Assembly (NCBI GenBank): GCA_019239415.1
Contig: JAFAZW010000063.1
Coordinates: 1-63,227, forward strand
DNA length: 63,227 nucleotides
From: Alphaproteobacteria bacterium
Lineage (GTDB): Bacteria > Pseudomonadota > Alphaproteobacteria > Sphingomonadales > Sphingomonadaceae
Direction of reading: 5' to 3'
The number at the start of each line of letters is the position of its first letter. The first letter of the stretch is position 1. Below the pieces are notes generated by a model. That model was not told where the DNA came from. It made no database searches and saw only the letters and a list, made by a program, of their open reading frames with translations. Positions 42,680-52,743 of this stretch are shown here, piece after piece. The translations under genes were made by a program, and so were the position numbers.

Positions 42680-43918
42680 TCAATGCGACATGGTGAGCCA
42701 GGTGCTCCACAACGCCGCGACGTCGGCGCGGGGACCGGTGACGGCCTTGAACGCCGCCGCCGCGCCGGCCTTGTCGCCCGCCATCGCCAGCGCCTCGCCG
42801 AGGCGCAGGTTGGCGAGGGAAGCATCGGCATCCGGCTTGGTGAGCGCGAGGCGGAACAGCTCGGCCGCCTTGGCATAATCGCCGTAGCCGTAATAGGCAT
42901 TGCCGGTGTTGAGGGCGAGGCGGCCGCTGCCGCCGGCCCGCGCCTTGGCCTCGTCGCTGGCGAGCGAGGCCCGGTCGGCGGCGATCTTCGGCGCGTTGGC
43001 GTTGTAGATCTGGGCGCCGTCGGCGGCGCCGAGCAGCCCGGCGCGCCGGCCGGCGTCGATCACGCCCTTCGCTTCGGCCGGAAGCCCGGCCTGGTCGGCA
43101 AGGCTGGCGAGATAGATATAGTCGTTCTTGGCCGCCGTGCCGCTGGCGAGGTTCAGGCGCAGCAGGTCCATTTCCGCATTGCTGGGCAGCTTGCCGGAGG
43201 CACGGTAGATGGCGACGGCATTCTTGAAGTTCGCCTGGGTCGGGAAGAGCGTCAGCAACTGCCCGTTGATCTCGGCGACGGCCGCGTCGTTATGGCTGTT
43301 ATAGGCGAGCTTCAGCGCGTTCTGATACCAGGATTCGGGCGACGGCTTGCCGGCGGCGGTGTTCAGCGCGATGCCCTTGCGCAGCAAGGTCAGCGCCTCG
43401 GCCGGCTTGTTGAGCTCGATCTTGGCGCGGGCGAGATTGATGACGCTGTCGATGTCGTTGGCATCGCTCGCCGTCGCGGCGGTGAGGGCGCTCTCCGCGA
43501 GCGGCCAGTTGTTCGAGTTGGCGGCGAGGATGCCGAGGCTGCGGTTCGCCTTCGCCGCGTCGGCCGGTTCGAGCGCGCCGCTCGCCACGGCGGCCTGCAG
43601 GGCCGCGATCTGCCCCGGCACGTCGTTGGTGTCGAGCGCGTGCTGGAGCATCAGCTGGGCGAGGGCATATTTGTCGTCGTTCGTCTTGAGGACCGCCTGG
43701 GCCGCCGCGAGCTTGGTCGCGTAAGCGGCGGGATCCTTCGCCTTGACCGCCGCCTCCAGCTCCTGCAGCGGCTTCTTCGCCTCCGGGCTGATGTTCCACT
43801 TGCGAGTCGGGGCGGCCGGCTTGGCCTCCTCCTTCTTCGGCGCGGCGAGTGCCGGCTGGACGGCGACGCCGCCCACGGCGACGGCGGCGGCGAGCGCCAG
43901 GCTGGAAACGAGCTTCAT
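42680..43918 (-). CDS. Exported TPR-like protein, paralogue 2
   Basis: This 412-residue exported protein has a signal peptide at about 1-25 (LALAAAVAVGGVAVQPALA) and helical repeats throughout. Landmarks are PLQELEAAVKAKDPAAY, ESWYQNALKLAYNSHN and LFPTQANFKNAVAIYR, with a C-terminal module DASLANLRLGEALAMAGDKA then VAALWSTWL. It aligns along its length with the upstream paralogue (ESWYKRG, YPTPENWRDAL, LGVALALAGN, LAALWLVY), so the pair arose by tandem duplication. The gap is 32 bp and a strong terminator follows, so they form a two-gene operon. Function is unknown; a periplasmic scaffold or assembly role is possible. Confidence 0.78.
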   Translation of the reverse strand: MKLVSSLALAAAVAVGGVAVQPALAAPKKEEAKPAAPTRKWNISPEAKKPLQELEAAVKAKDPAAYATKLAAAQAVLKTNDDKYALAQLMLQHALDTNDVPGQIAALQAAVASGALEPADAAKANRSLGILAANSNNWPLAESALTAATASDANDIDSVINLARAKIELNKPAEALTLLRKGIALNTAAGKPSPESWYQNALKLAYNSHNDAAVAEINGQLLTLFPTQANFKNAVAIYRASGKLPSNAEMDLLRLNLASGTAAKNDYIYLASLADQAGLPAEAKGVIDAGRRAGLLGAADGAQIYNANAPKIAADRASLASDEAKARAGGSGRLALNTGNAYYGYGDYAKAAELFRLALTKPDADASLANLRLGEALAMAGDKAGAAAAFKAVTGPRADVAALWSTWLTMSH

Positions 43919-43950
43919 CCTATCTTCTCCCGATCGAGTCGTCCGAAAAA

Positions 43951-45165
43951 TCATGCGGCGCGCGCGGCGTAGACCAGCCACAGCGCGGCGAGATCGCTGC
44001 GCAGGCCGGTGACGGCGCGCAGGGCCGCGGCCGCTTCGGCGCGGTTGCCCGCCAGAGCAAGGGCGACGCCGAGCTGGAGGTTCGCCGTGTCGGCGTCGCC
44101 GCCGAGCTCCAGCGCCTTGCGGTAGAAAGTCGCCGCGGCCGTATGCTCGCCGAAGCTGAGCAGGTGGTCGCCCGCGGTCAGCGCCGCCGCGGCGCTGCCG
44201 GCGCCGGCCGTGCGCAGCGAGGGCAGCCGCGCGCGGTCGGCCGTCGCGAGCCTGGCCGCATTGGCGATCGCCTCCTTGAACGTCGCCTTCAGCGGATCGA
44301 CCATCTGCTGGGCAACGCCGTCCGCGAGCACCGCCTTGGCCTCGCCGGGGAGGCCGGCGGCCGTGAAGGCCTGGGCGGCATCGAGATAGTCCCGCTCGCC
44401 GGACAGCGCCTTCGTCGCGCGCAGCAACCGGACGACGTCGGCCGCGCCGGTCACGTCCGGCTTCGCGAGGTCGCGGTAGACGAGGAGGGCGTCGCGCCAA
44501 TTTTCCGGCGTCGGATAGGCAGCCACCATCTGGGTGATCAGCCGGAGCGCCTGCGGCCGCTGGTCGGCCGCGACGGCGATCTCGACGCCGCGCTTGTACC
44601 AGCTCTCGAGCACCGGCTGGCCCGTGGCCGCGCGCATCTGGATGGCGCGGTCGATCAGGCCGAGCGCCTCGACATTCTTCCTGAGGCTCACCTTGACCTG
44701 GGCGAGGGCGAGCGCCGTGTCGGGCGTCGGCGCGAGCTCGAGGGCGCGGGTGAAGGCCCGTTCGGCCGGCTCGCGATCGCCGGCGAAGACGGCGAGCGTG
44801 CCGCGCAGGGCGTAAAGCTGGGCGAGCTCAGCCTGGCCGGTGCGGCCGTTGGCGATCAGGGCGTCGATCGTCGACGTCTGGAGCGCGACGTTGTTCGTCT
44901 CCCGCGCATATTGGAACTGGAGGTTGGTGAGGTAATAGCGGCCGTCCTCGCTGCGTACCGCCGCCTGGGCGGCGCTGAGCGCCGAAGCCGCCGCGGCATA
45001 GTCGCGGGCGGCGAGCGCGGCCTGCAGCGCCGTCAGCGCGGCACGCTCGTCCCGCGGCAGGCGCACGCTCGCGCCGGCGGGCGTCTGCGCCGCGGCGGGT
45101 ACGGCACTCGCCGCGCCGGCAAGACCGAAGGCGAGCATCGCGGCGATGCCGGAAACCGAACGCAT
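43951..45165 (-). CDS. Exported TPR-like protein, paralogue 1
   Basis: This 404-residue exported protein is the first of the duplicated pair. A signal peptide covers about 1-27 (LAFGLAGAASAVPAAAQ). TPR-like repeats follow (ALTALQAALAARDYAAAA, ESWYKRGVEIAVAADQ) and the conserved C-terminal module is ATFYRKALELGGDADTANL. No enzyme motif is visible. The upstream 198-bp gap to yaaA holds a GAAC-N7-GAAC element. Sequence drift between the two copies is large, so the duplication is old. Confidence 0.78.
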   Translation of the reverse strand: MRSVSGIAAMLAFGLAGAASAVPAAAQTPAGASVRLPRDERAALTALQAALAARDYAAAASALSAAQAAVRSEDGRYYLTNLQFQYARETNNVALQTSTIDALIANGRTGQAELAQLYALRGTLAVFAGDREPAERAFTRALELAPTPDTALALAQVKVSLRKNVEALGLIDRAIQMRAATGQPVLESWYKRGVEIAVAADQRPQALRLITQMVAAYPTPENWRDALLVYRDLAKPDVTGAADVVRLLRATKALSGERDYLDAAQAFTAAGLPGEAKAVLADGVAQQMVDPLKATFKEAIANAARLATADRARLPSLRTAGAGSAAAALTAGDHLLSFGEHTAAATFYRKALELGGDADTANLQLGVALALAGNRAEAAAALRAVTGLRSDLAALWLVYAARAA

Positions 45166-45266
45166 CCACTTCTCCTGTTTCGCGAGGTCGGCCCCTCACC
45201 GGCGCCCCGCTACCAAAGCCACGCCGTCTAGCGCCAAACGCGCTGGCTTTCTAGGCCGCGGGCGGT

Positions 45267-45281
45267 GAACGGCGCTTGAAC
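45267..45281. promoter_or_regulatory. GAAC-N7-GAAC element, possible LexA box
   Basis: GAAC at 45267-45270 and again at 45278-45281, separated by GGCGCTT, match exactly the direct-repeat form of the alphaproteobacterial LexA operator. It lies 102 bp upstream of the TPR paralogue start and 83 bp upstream of yaaA. A chance match is possible. Confidence 0.4.
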
Positions 45282-45363
45282 CGCGCCGGTTTGGAAAGCC
45301 GAACAAAGTCAAGGTGTTGGCGACGGGTTTGACCCGGCTGCGCCGGCTGCGCTAGGCGCGGCC

Positions 45364-46122
45364 ATGCTCGCCGTCATCTCCCCTGCCAAGACGCTGGACT
45401 ACGCATCGCCGCTCCCCGACCTGGCGCCCACCGCACCGCGCTTCGCCGCCGAAGCGGAGGCGATCGCGGCGGCCGCGGCGAAGCTCGGGCCGCGCCGGCT
45501 CGCGCGCCTGATGCACATTTCGGACAAGCTCGCCCTGCTCAACGCCGACCGGTTTCGCGGTTTCGAGGACGCCGGGCGGCGCCCCGCCCTCTACGCCTTC
45601 GCCGGCGACGTCTACGCCGGTTTCGAGGTGAAGAGCCTGGACGAGGACGCCGTCCTGTTCGCCCAGGATCACCTGCGCATCCTCTCCGGCCTCTACGGGT
45701 TGCTGCGGCCGCTCGACGCGATCCGCCCCTACCGCCTCGAAATGGGCACACGTTGGGCGCCGGGCCGGGCCAAGGATCTTTACGGCCTGTGGCGGGACCG
45801 TATCGCGAAGGCGCTGGCCGCCGACGCCGAGCAAAGCGGCAGCGCCGTCATCGTCAACCTCGCCAGCAAGGAATATTGGCGCGCGGTCGAGGGCAAGCTC
45901 CCCCCGTCGCTTCCGGTCATCGAGATCGACTTTCGCGAGGAGTCGCCGGACGGCCCGCGCTTCAACACCTTCGCCGCCAAGCGCGCCCGCGGCATGATGG
46001 CCCGCCACATCTGCGAGCACCGCCTCGCCGATCCGGATGCGCTCAAGGCGTTCGACAGCGACGGCTATCGCTACGATCCGGGAAATTCCGACGCGCACAG
46101 GTGGCGCTTCTCGCGATCGTGA
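45364..46122 (+). CDS. yaaA: Peroxide stress protein YaaA
   Basis: YaaA (DUF328) lowers free iron and protects DNA during peroxide stress in E. coli. The 252-residue protein shows the family pattern MLAVISPAKTLDY at the start, ALYAFAGDVYAGF, LSGLYGLLRPLD, then NLASKEYW and the terminal FNTFAAKRARGMMARHI. It lies 140 bp upstream of gyrA on the same strand. Confidence 0.94.
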   Translation: MLAVISPAKTLDYASPLPDLAPTAPRFAAEAEAIAAAAAKLGPRRLARLMHISDKLALLNADRFRGFEDAGRRPALYAFAGDVYAGFEVKSLDEDAVLFAQDHLRILSGLYGLLRPLDAIRPYRLEMGTRWAPGRAKDLYGLWRDRIAKALAADAEQSGSAVIVNLASKEYWRAVEGKLPPSLPVIEIDFREESPDGPRFNTFAAKRARGMMARHICEHRLADPDALKAFDSDGYRYDPGNSDAHRWRFSRS

Positions 46123-46136
46123 CTATCTAGGCGTCT

Positions 46137-46170
46137 CACGCGCGCGTACGCGTACGCCTGCGTGCGCGCG
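46137..46170. promoter_or_regulatory. Alternating purine-pyrimidine tract upstream of gyrA
   Basis: Positions 46137-46157 alternate strictly (CACGCGCGCGTACGCGTACG and one more C). After one break at 46158 a further 12 bp alternate (TGCGTGCGCGCG). Such CG/CA/TA tracts favour left-handed Z-DNA under negative supercoiling. It lies about 95 bp before the gyrA start, where a supercoiling-sensitive element would make sense. Confidence 0.5.
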
Positions 46171-46262
46171 GGGCTGGTGCGGGCCGGATGGGTCCGCTAG
46201 GGTCCCATTTCGATCCGCGGCAAGGCCGCGGCACTTTCGTCCCCATCTGTCAGGAACTCCCC

Positions 46263-49019
<2,757 letters not shown>

Positions 49020-49037
49020 GGAACCGCCCGCTTCCGT

Positions 49038-49108
49038 TCGTCCCGGACCGCGTCGAGGGGCGCCGGCACCGATTCCTCGCGGGCGCCCCTCGACGAGGCT
49101 CGGGACGA
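49038..49108. repeat. Palindromic repeat, family E, between gyrA and trmFO
   Basis: The arms 49038-49064 (TCGTCCCGGACCGCGTCGAG, then GGGCGCC) and 49082-49108 (GGCGCCCCTCGACGAGGCTC, then GGGACGA) pair over 27 bp with four mismatches around a 17-nt loop. It probably folds in RNA and may attenuate or end gyrA transcripts. CTCGACGAGGCTCGGGACGA is a repeat motif seen in other sphingomonads. Confidence 0.7.
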
Positions 49109-49128
49109 GCGAGTAGGTGCACGCGCAC

Positions 49129-50484
49129 ATGACCCATCAGGTCCACATCATCGGCGGCGGCCTCGCCGGCTCCGAGGCCGCATGGCAGCTCGCCGAGGCG
49201 GGCGTGCGGGTGCGCCTGTCCGAGATGCGCGGCGGCGGCGATACGACGCCCGCGCACCAGACCGACTCGCTCGCCGAGCTGGTCTGCTCGAACAGCTTCC
49301 GTTCCGACGATGCCGAGCATAATGCCGTCGGCCTGCTCCACGCCGAGATGCGAGCGCTGGGCTCGCTGGTCATGGCGGCCGCCGATGCGCACCGGGTCCC
49401 CGCCGGCTCGGCGCTGGCGGTCGACCGCGAGGGATTCTCGGCCGAGGTGACGCGGCGGATCCTGGCGCACCCGAGCATCGAGGTCGTGCGCGAGCGGGTC
49501 GACGCCCTCCCCGCCTCCGGCCCGGCGATCGTCGCCACGGGTCCCCTCACCGCGCTCGGCCTCGCCGAATCGATCGGCGCCGCCACCGGCGCGGGCGCGC
49601 TCGCCTTCTTCGACGCGATCGCTCCCATCGTCTATCGCGAGACGATCGACATGGCGGTCGCCTGGCTCGCCTCGCGCTGGGACAAAGGCGAGGCCGCCTA
49701 CATCAACTGTCCGATGACGAAGGAGCAGTATCTCGCCTTCCACCAGGCGCTGCTCGACGGCGAGAAGACCGCGTTCAAGGACTGGGAGAAGGACACCCCC
49801 TATTTCGAAGGCTGCATGCCGATCGAGGTGATGGCCGAGCGCGGCGTCGACACGCTCCGCTACGGACCGATGAAGCCGGTCGGCCTCGACGACCCGCGCA
49901 CCGGCCGCTGGCCCCATGCGGTCGTCCAGCTCCGCCAGGACAATGCGCTCGGCACCTTGTTCAACATGGTCGGCTTCCAGACCAAGCTGAAGCATGCGGA
50001 GCAGGTGCGCATCTTCCGGACCATCCCGGGGCTCGAAACGGCCGAGTTCGCGCGTCTCGGCGGCCTCCACCGCAATACCTTCCTCAACGCGCCGCAGCTG
50101 CTCGACCGGACGCTCCGCCTAAAAAAGGCATCGCATATCCGCTTCGCGGGCCAGATCACCGGCTGCGAGGGCTATGTCGAGAGCGCCGCCGTCGGCCTCC
50201 TCGCGGGCCGCTTCGCCGCCGCCGACCTCGCCGGCCGTTCCCTCGCGCCGCCGCCGCCGGAGACGGCGCTCGGCGCCCTCCTCGGCCACATCACCGGCGG
50301 CGCCGACGCGGCGACCTACCAGCCGATGAACGTCAATTTCGGTCTGTTTCCGCCGGTCCAAGGCAAGGCGCGCAAGGCGGACCGGAAGCAGCTCTACACG
50401 GACCGCGCCCGCGCGGCGTTCGCCGCCTGGATCGACGAAGCGGGGGCGGGCGCACGGCCGGTCAGTCGGGCATCCGCAGCATAG
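49129..50484 (+). CDS. trmFO: Folate/FAD-dependent tRNA m5U54 methyltransferase TrmFO
   Basis: TrmFO methylates U54 in the T-loop of tRNA using methylene-tetrahydrofolate and FAD. The 451-residue protein has the FAD-binding [17 protein letters not shown], the family motif [24 protein letters not shown], and [14 protein letters not shown]. The ATG at 49129 is chosen by family fit; a GTG four codons earlier is possible. The last 23 bp overlap the convergent BLUF gene. Confidence 0.95.
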   Translation: MTHQVHIIGGGLAGSEAAWQLAEAGVRVRLSEMRGGGDTTPAHQTDSLAELVCSNSFRSDDAEHNAVGLLHAEMRALGSLVMAAADAHRVPAGSALAVDREGFSAEVTRRILAHPSIEVVRERVDALPASGPAIVATGPLTALGLAESIGAATGAGALAFFDAIAPIVYRETIDMAVAWLASRWDKGEAAYINCPMTKEQYLAFHQALLDGEKTAFKDWEKDTPYFEGCMPIEVMAERGVDTLRYGPMKPVGLDDPRTGRWPHAVVQLRQDNALGTLFNMVGFQTKLKHAEQVRIFRTIPGLETAEFARLGGLHRNTFLNAPQLLDRTLRLKKASHIRFAGQITGCEGYVESAAVGLLAGRFAAADLAGRSLAPPPPETALGALLGHITGGADAATYQPMNVNFGLFPPVQGKARKADRKQLYTDRARAAFAAWIDEAGAGARPVSRASAA

Positions 50485-50881
50485 CCATGCCCGTCGACAT
50501 GGTGAGGACGAGGTCGCGCACCGGCGCCGTCACGTGCGGCGGAAGGATGGTCTCGACCTCGCCGCGGGCGCTCAGATAGCCCGCGCTCACGCGCACCAGC
50601 TCCATCGACCAGTCCGGAAAGGAGCGCGCCTCGACGCGCCGCTCGTCGCGCAGCTCGATGCCGCCGTGGCGCGGGTCCGCGCGCAGCCGGTCGACCAGGC
50701 TGTCCACCGCCTCCTCCGATCCCTCGACGATCTGCAGGAAACGCACCCCGTCGAAGATGAGGAGGCCGGTGATCCCGTCGAGCGCATTCAGATGCCGCGC
50801 CGTGTCGTGGATCGCCGCGAGATCCTGCGCGGAGAGATCGAGGCTCGCGCGGCTCGTGTAGGTCAACGTCTTGAGGTGCAA
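50462..50881 (-). CDS. BLUF-domain blue-light photoreceptor
   Basis: This 139-residue protein is essentially one BLUF domain, an FAD-binding blue-light sensor. The photocycle residues are in place: Tyr8 ([10 protein letters not shown]), Asn32 ([17 protein letters not shown]) and Gln50 (FLQIVEG). The Trp91/Met93 pair is in FPDWSMEL. No output domain is attached, so it probably works through a partner such as a c-di-GMP enzyme or regulator. The start is TTG with AAGGAG upstream. Its 3' end overlaps trmFO by 23 bp. Confidence 0.93.
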   Translation of the reverse strand: MHLKTLTYTSRASLDLSAQDLAAIHDTARHLNALDGITGLLIFDGVRFLQIVEGSEEAVDSLVDRLRADPRHGGIELRDERRVEARSFPDWSMELVRVSAGYLSARGEVETILPPHVTAPVRDLVLTMSTGMAMLRMPD

Positions 50882-50939
50882 AGCCTTTCTCCTTGGAGGA
50901 AGGCCTTGGCAGGTATGGCCACCGCGGGGAAGTCATAAG

Positions 50940-50994
50940 TTCCTCCCCATCGCGAGATGGGGAGGGGGACCAGGCGAAGCCTGGTGGAGGGGTC
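50940..50994 (-). repeat. Structured repeat, family C, left copy (3' of DUF559 gene)
   Basis: This 55-bp element reads on the plus strand as hairpin 1 (CCTCCCCAT, loop CGCGAG, ATGGGGAGG), hairpin 2 (ACCAGGC, loop GAA, GCCTGGT) and the tail GGAGGGGTC. It is the inverted partner of 51363-51417. It begins one base after the DUF559 stop codon. Confidence 0.9.
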
Positions 50995-50995
50995 G

Positions 50996-51361
50996 CTAAC
51001 GCCGCGCCGCGAGAAGAATCGCGCGAAGGACCGACTCCACATCCCGCAACACGTCCGCGGCGTCGAACCTCAGTACGTGCAGCCCCTTCGTCGCGAGCCA
51101 GCGATCCCTTGCCGCGTCCCGTTGCGGATTGGAGCCCATCGTGTGGCTGTCCCCATCGACTTCCACGACCATCCGCGCGGCGGGGCAGTAGAAGTCCACG
51201 GTGCATCGCTCGAACGGGTGCTGGAAGCGGAACTTGAGATCGCCGGGGCGGGTACGAAGGACCTGCCAGAGGAGCCCTTCCGGAAGGCTCGGCGTCCGCC
51301 GCAGGGCCCGTGCGCGGAGCACCGCGACGTTTCGCGCGGCTGCTCGATCGCTCCGCGACAT
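50996..51361 (-). CDS. DUF559 (Vsr-like) endonuclease-domain protein
   Basis: This 121-residue protein has a PD-(D/E)XK-type core related to very-short-patch-repair endonucleases. It has LWQVLRTRPGDLKFRFQHPF, the acidic pair in TVDFYCPAARMVVEVDGDSH, then RDRWLATKGLHVLRF. The N-terminus SRSDRAAARNVAVLRARALRR is basic. The ATG uses the tail of a repeat (GGAGGGGTCA) as Shine-Dalgarno, and the stop is one base from an inverted copy. The whole unit is only 478 bp. Nuclease activity is likely from motifs; the biological role is unknown. Confidence 0.88.
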   Translation of the reverse strand: MSRSDRAAARNVAVLRARALRRTPSLPEGLLWQVLRTRPGDLKFRFQHPFERCTVDFYCPAARMVVEVDGDSHTMGSNPQRDAARDRWLATKGLHVLRFDAADVLRDVESVLRAILLAARR

Positions 51362-51362
51362 T

Positions 51363-51417
51363 GACCCCTCCACCACCCTTCGGGTGGTCCCCCTCCCCGT
51401 CTCGCGACGGGGAGGAA
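51363..51417 (-). repeat. Structured repeat, family C, right copy (5' of DUF559 gene)
   Basis: On the minus strand this 55-bp element has hairpin 1 (CCTCCCCGT, loop CGCGAG, ACGGGGAGG), hairpin 2 (ACCACCC, loop GAA, GGGTGGT) and the tail GGAGGGGTC. The tail lies directly before the DUF559 ATG. It is 49/55 identical to the left copy, and all six differences keep base pairing. Confidence 0.9.
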
Positions 51418-51432
51418 TCCGACCCCCGCTCC

Positions 51433-51894
51433 TCACGCCGCGCAGGCGCAGCGGGGGGCGTGGGCTTTGCGGCGGGGGGCGGTCTCGGCATATTCGGCGC
51501 TGCTGAGCCAGCCGGAATGGTCGCCGTCGGCCTCGTTGAACTTCTGGCGGGTCTTGGCCGTATATTCCTCGAAGCTCAGCACGCCGTCATGGTTCGCGTC
51601 GAGCTTGTCGAAGCCCTTGCGGCGGCCGAGCAGCATCTCGCCGAGCTCGATCTTGCCGTCCTTGTCCTTGTCGGCCCGCGCGAACCGGCGCGCTTCCTTG
51701 TCGGCGTCGGACGCGGCCGGCGGCCCGAAGGCGCGGCGGTGACGGGCCGGAGCGGCGGTTTCCGGCGTCGATACGGCCGCCGCTACCTTCGGCACCGTGG
51801 CGGACGGATCGGCCGCCGCGCGGCTCTTCCAGACGAAGAAACCGGCAAGGACCAGCAAGACCGCCGCGGCGGCCGCAGTGGCAATTCGAAGCAT
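51433..51894 (-). CDS. Exported or anchored EF-hand protein
   Basis: This 153-residue protein has an N-terminal hydrophobic helix at about 5-22 (TAAAAAVLLVLAGFFVW) and three EF-hand calcium loops. They run DKDKDGKIELGE (75-86), DANHDGVLSFEE (99-110) and DGDHSGWLSSAE (123-134). All have acidic residues at loop positions 1, 3 and 12. A calcium-binding envelope protein is likely; the function is unknown. The ATG at 51894 has GGGAGG upstream; an ATG at 51909 lacks this. Confidence 0.85.
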   Translation of the reverse strand: MLRIATAAAAAVLLVLAGFFVWKSRAAADPSATVPKVAAAVSTPETAAPARHRRAFGPPAASDADKEARRFARADKDKDGKIELGEMLLGRRKGFDKLDANHDGVLSFEEYTAKTRQKFNEADGDHSGWLSSAEYAETAPRRKAHAPRCACAA

Positions 51895-51968
51895 GGCATC
51901 CTCCCTCATGTGGAAGGACGTTAGTCGCCATTTCTCTCCGTTTCGGTCGCAGAATCTTCGAAAACGGA

Positions 51969-52622
51969 TCAAAGTCCCGTGAGCCGGCAGCGCAGCATCC
52001 GCCACATCCGGCCCGGCGACCCTTGGGGCTCCCAGCGGGGACGGCCGGGCTCCGCGTCTCGGCGGGCGAGCGCCGCCAGCATACCGAGCGGGCGCAGCGC
52101 CGCCGGCAGGCGCGGCGTCGGTTCGATCCGGCGGAGCGCGGCGAGGGCCGCATCCGCGTCGACCGCATTGCTGTGGCGGGCGAGGTCGGCGAGCGCCCAG
52201 GCCCGTCCCGCCGCTTCGACGCCCGGGTGCTCGGCGCCGAGAAGCCGCGCCGAGAGCCGGAACAGGCGCCCTCCCCTCCCCGCGCCGTAAGCGTCCAGGT
52301 CGGCCTCCGTCAGCGGCTCCGGCGACAGCAGCGCACCCCACGCCTCCTCCATCGCGGCGAGCTCCGAACCGGCGACGCCGCGCGGCAGGACCGCCGCCGC
52401 GAGCGCCTGGAGCACCGGCTCCGCCGGCGCCGGCCGGTCGTCGAGCGCTTCCAGCGCGTCACGCCACCAGACCAGCTTGATCCGGCTCAGCATCGGCTCG
52501 CGCCTACCGGCAAGCACGGCGCCGAGCGCCGCGTCGAGACGCCAGAGCGCGCCGACGGCGTCCCGATGGCGCGTCGGGGCATAGCTCAGCGCGAGCAGCC
52601 GGTCGGGATCGAGGTCGGCCAT
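51969..52622 (-). CDS. Squalene/phytoene synthase-like protein, short
   Basis: This 217-residue protein resembles the helical squalene/phytoene synthase family: DPDRLLALSYAPTRHRDAVGALWRLDAALG, IKLVWWRDALEAL, and AWALADLARHSNAVDADAA near the end. It is shorter than true phytoene synthases (about 300) and lacks clear paired DxxxD metal motifs, so it may not make phytoene. It diverges from no neighbour; a family A palindrome lies 16 bp upstream of its start. Confidence 0.7.
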   Translation of the reverse strand: MADLDPDRLLALSYAPTRHRDAVGALWRLDAALGAVLAGRREPMLSRIKLVWWRDALEALDDRPAPAEPVLQALAAAVLPRGVAGSELAAMEEAWGALLSPEPLTEADLDAYGAGRGGRLFRLSARLLGAEHPGVEAAGRAWALADLARHSNAVDADAALAALRRIEPTPRLPAALRPLGMLAALARRDAEPGRPRWEPQGSPGRMWRMLRCRLTGL

Positions 52623-52637
52623 GCGCCGCCCCCCTAA

Positions 52638-52724
52638 CCGTTCGGGCTGAGCCTGTCGAAGCCCTCCCCTTCCGACCATCTGCCAAACGAAAGTACGGGC
52701 CTTCGACAGGCTCAGGCCGAACGG
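52638..52724. repeat. Palindromic repeat, family A, copy 2
   Basis: Arms 52638-52664 (CCGTTCGGGCTGAGCCTGTC, then GAAGCCC) and 52697-52724 (GGGCCTTCGACAGGCTCAGG, then CCGAACGG) pair almost perfectly around a 32-nt centre. It lies between the phytoene-synthase-like gene and pdhB. Related copies are at 12165-12244 and, in minimal form, 29816-29837. Confidence 0.85.
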
Positions 52725-52743
52725 TGTTCCGGGGTCCTCCCGA

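Noticed and set aside
40826-43972. A 1048-codon plus-strand open frame opposite the kinase and TPR genes
   Set aside because: It is the antisense shadow of two well-supported minus-strand genes with signal peptide and HisKA motifs. The composition is typical of reverse-strand noise.
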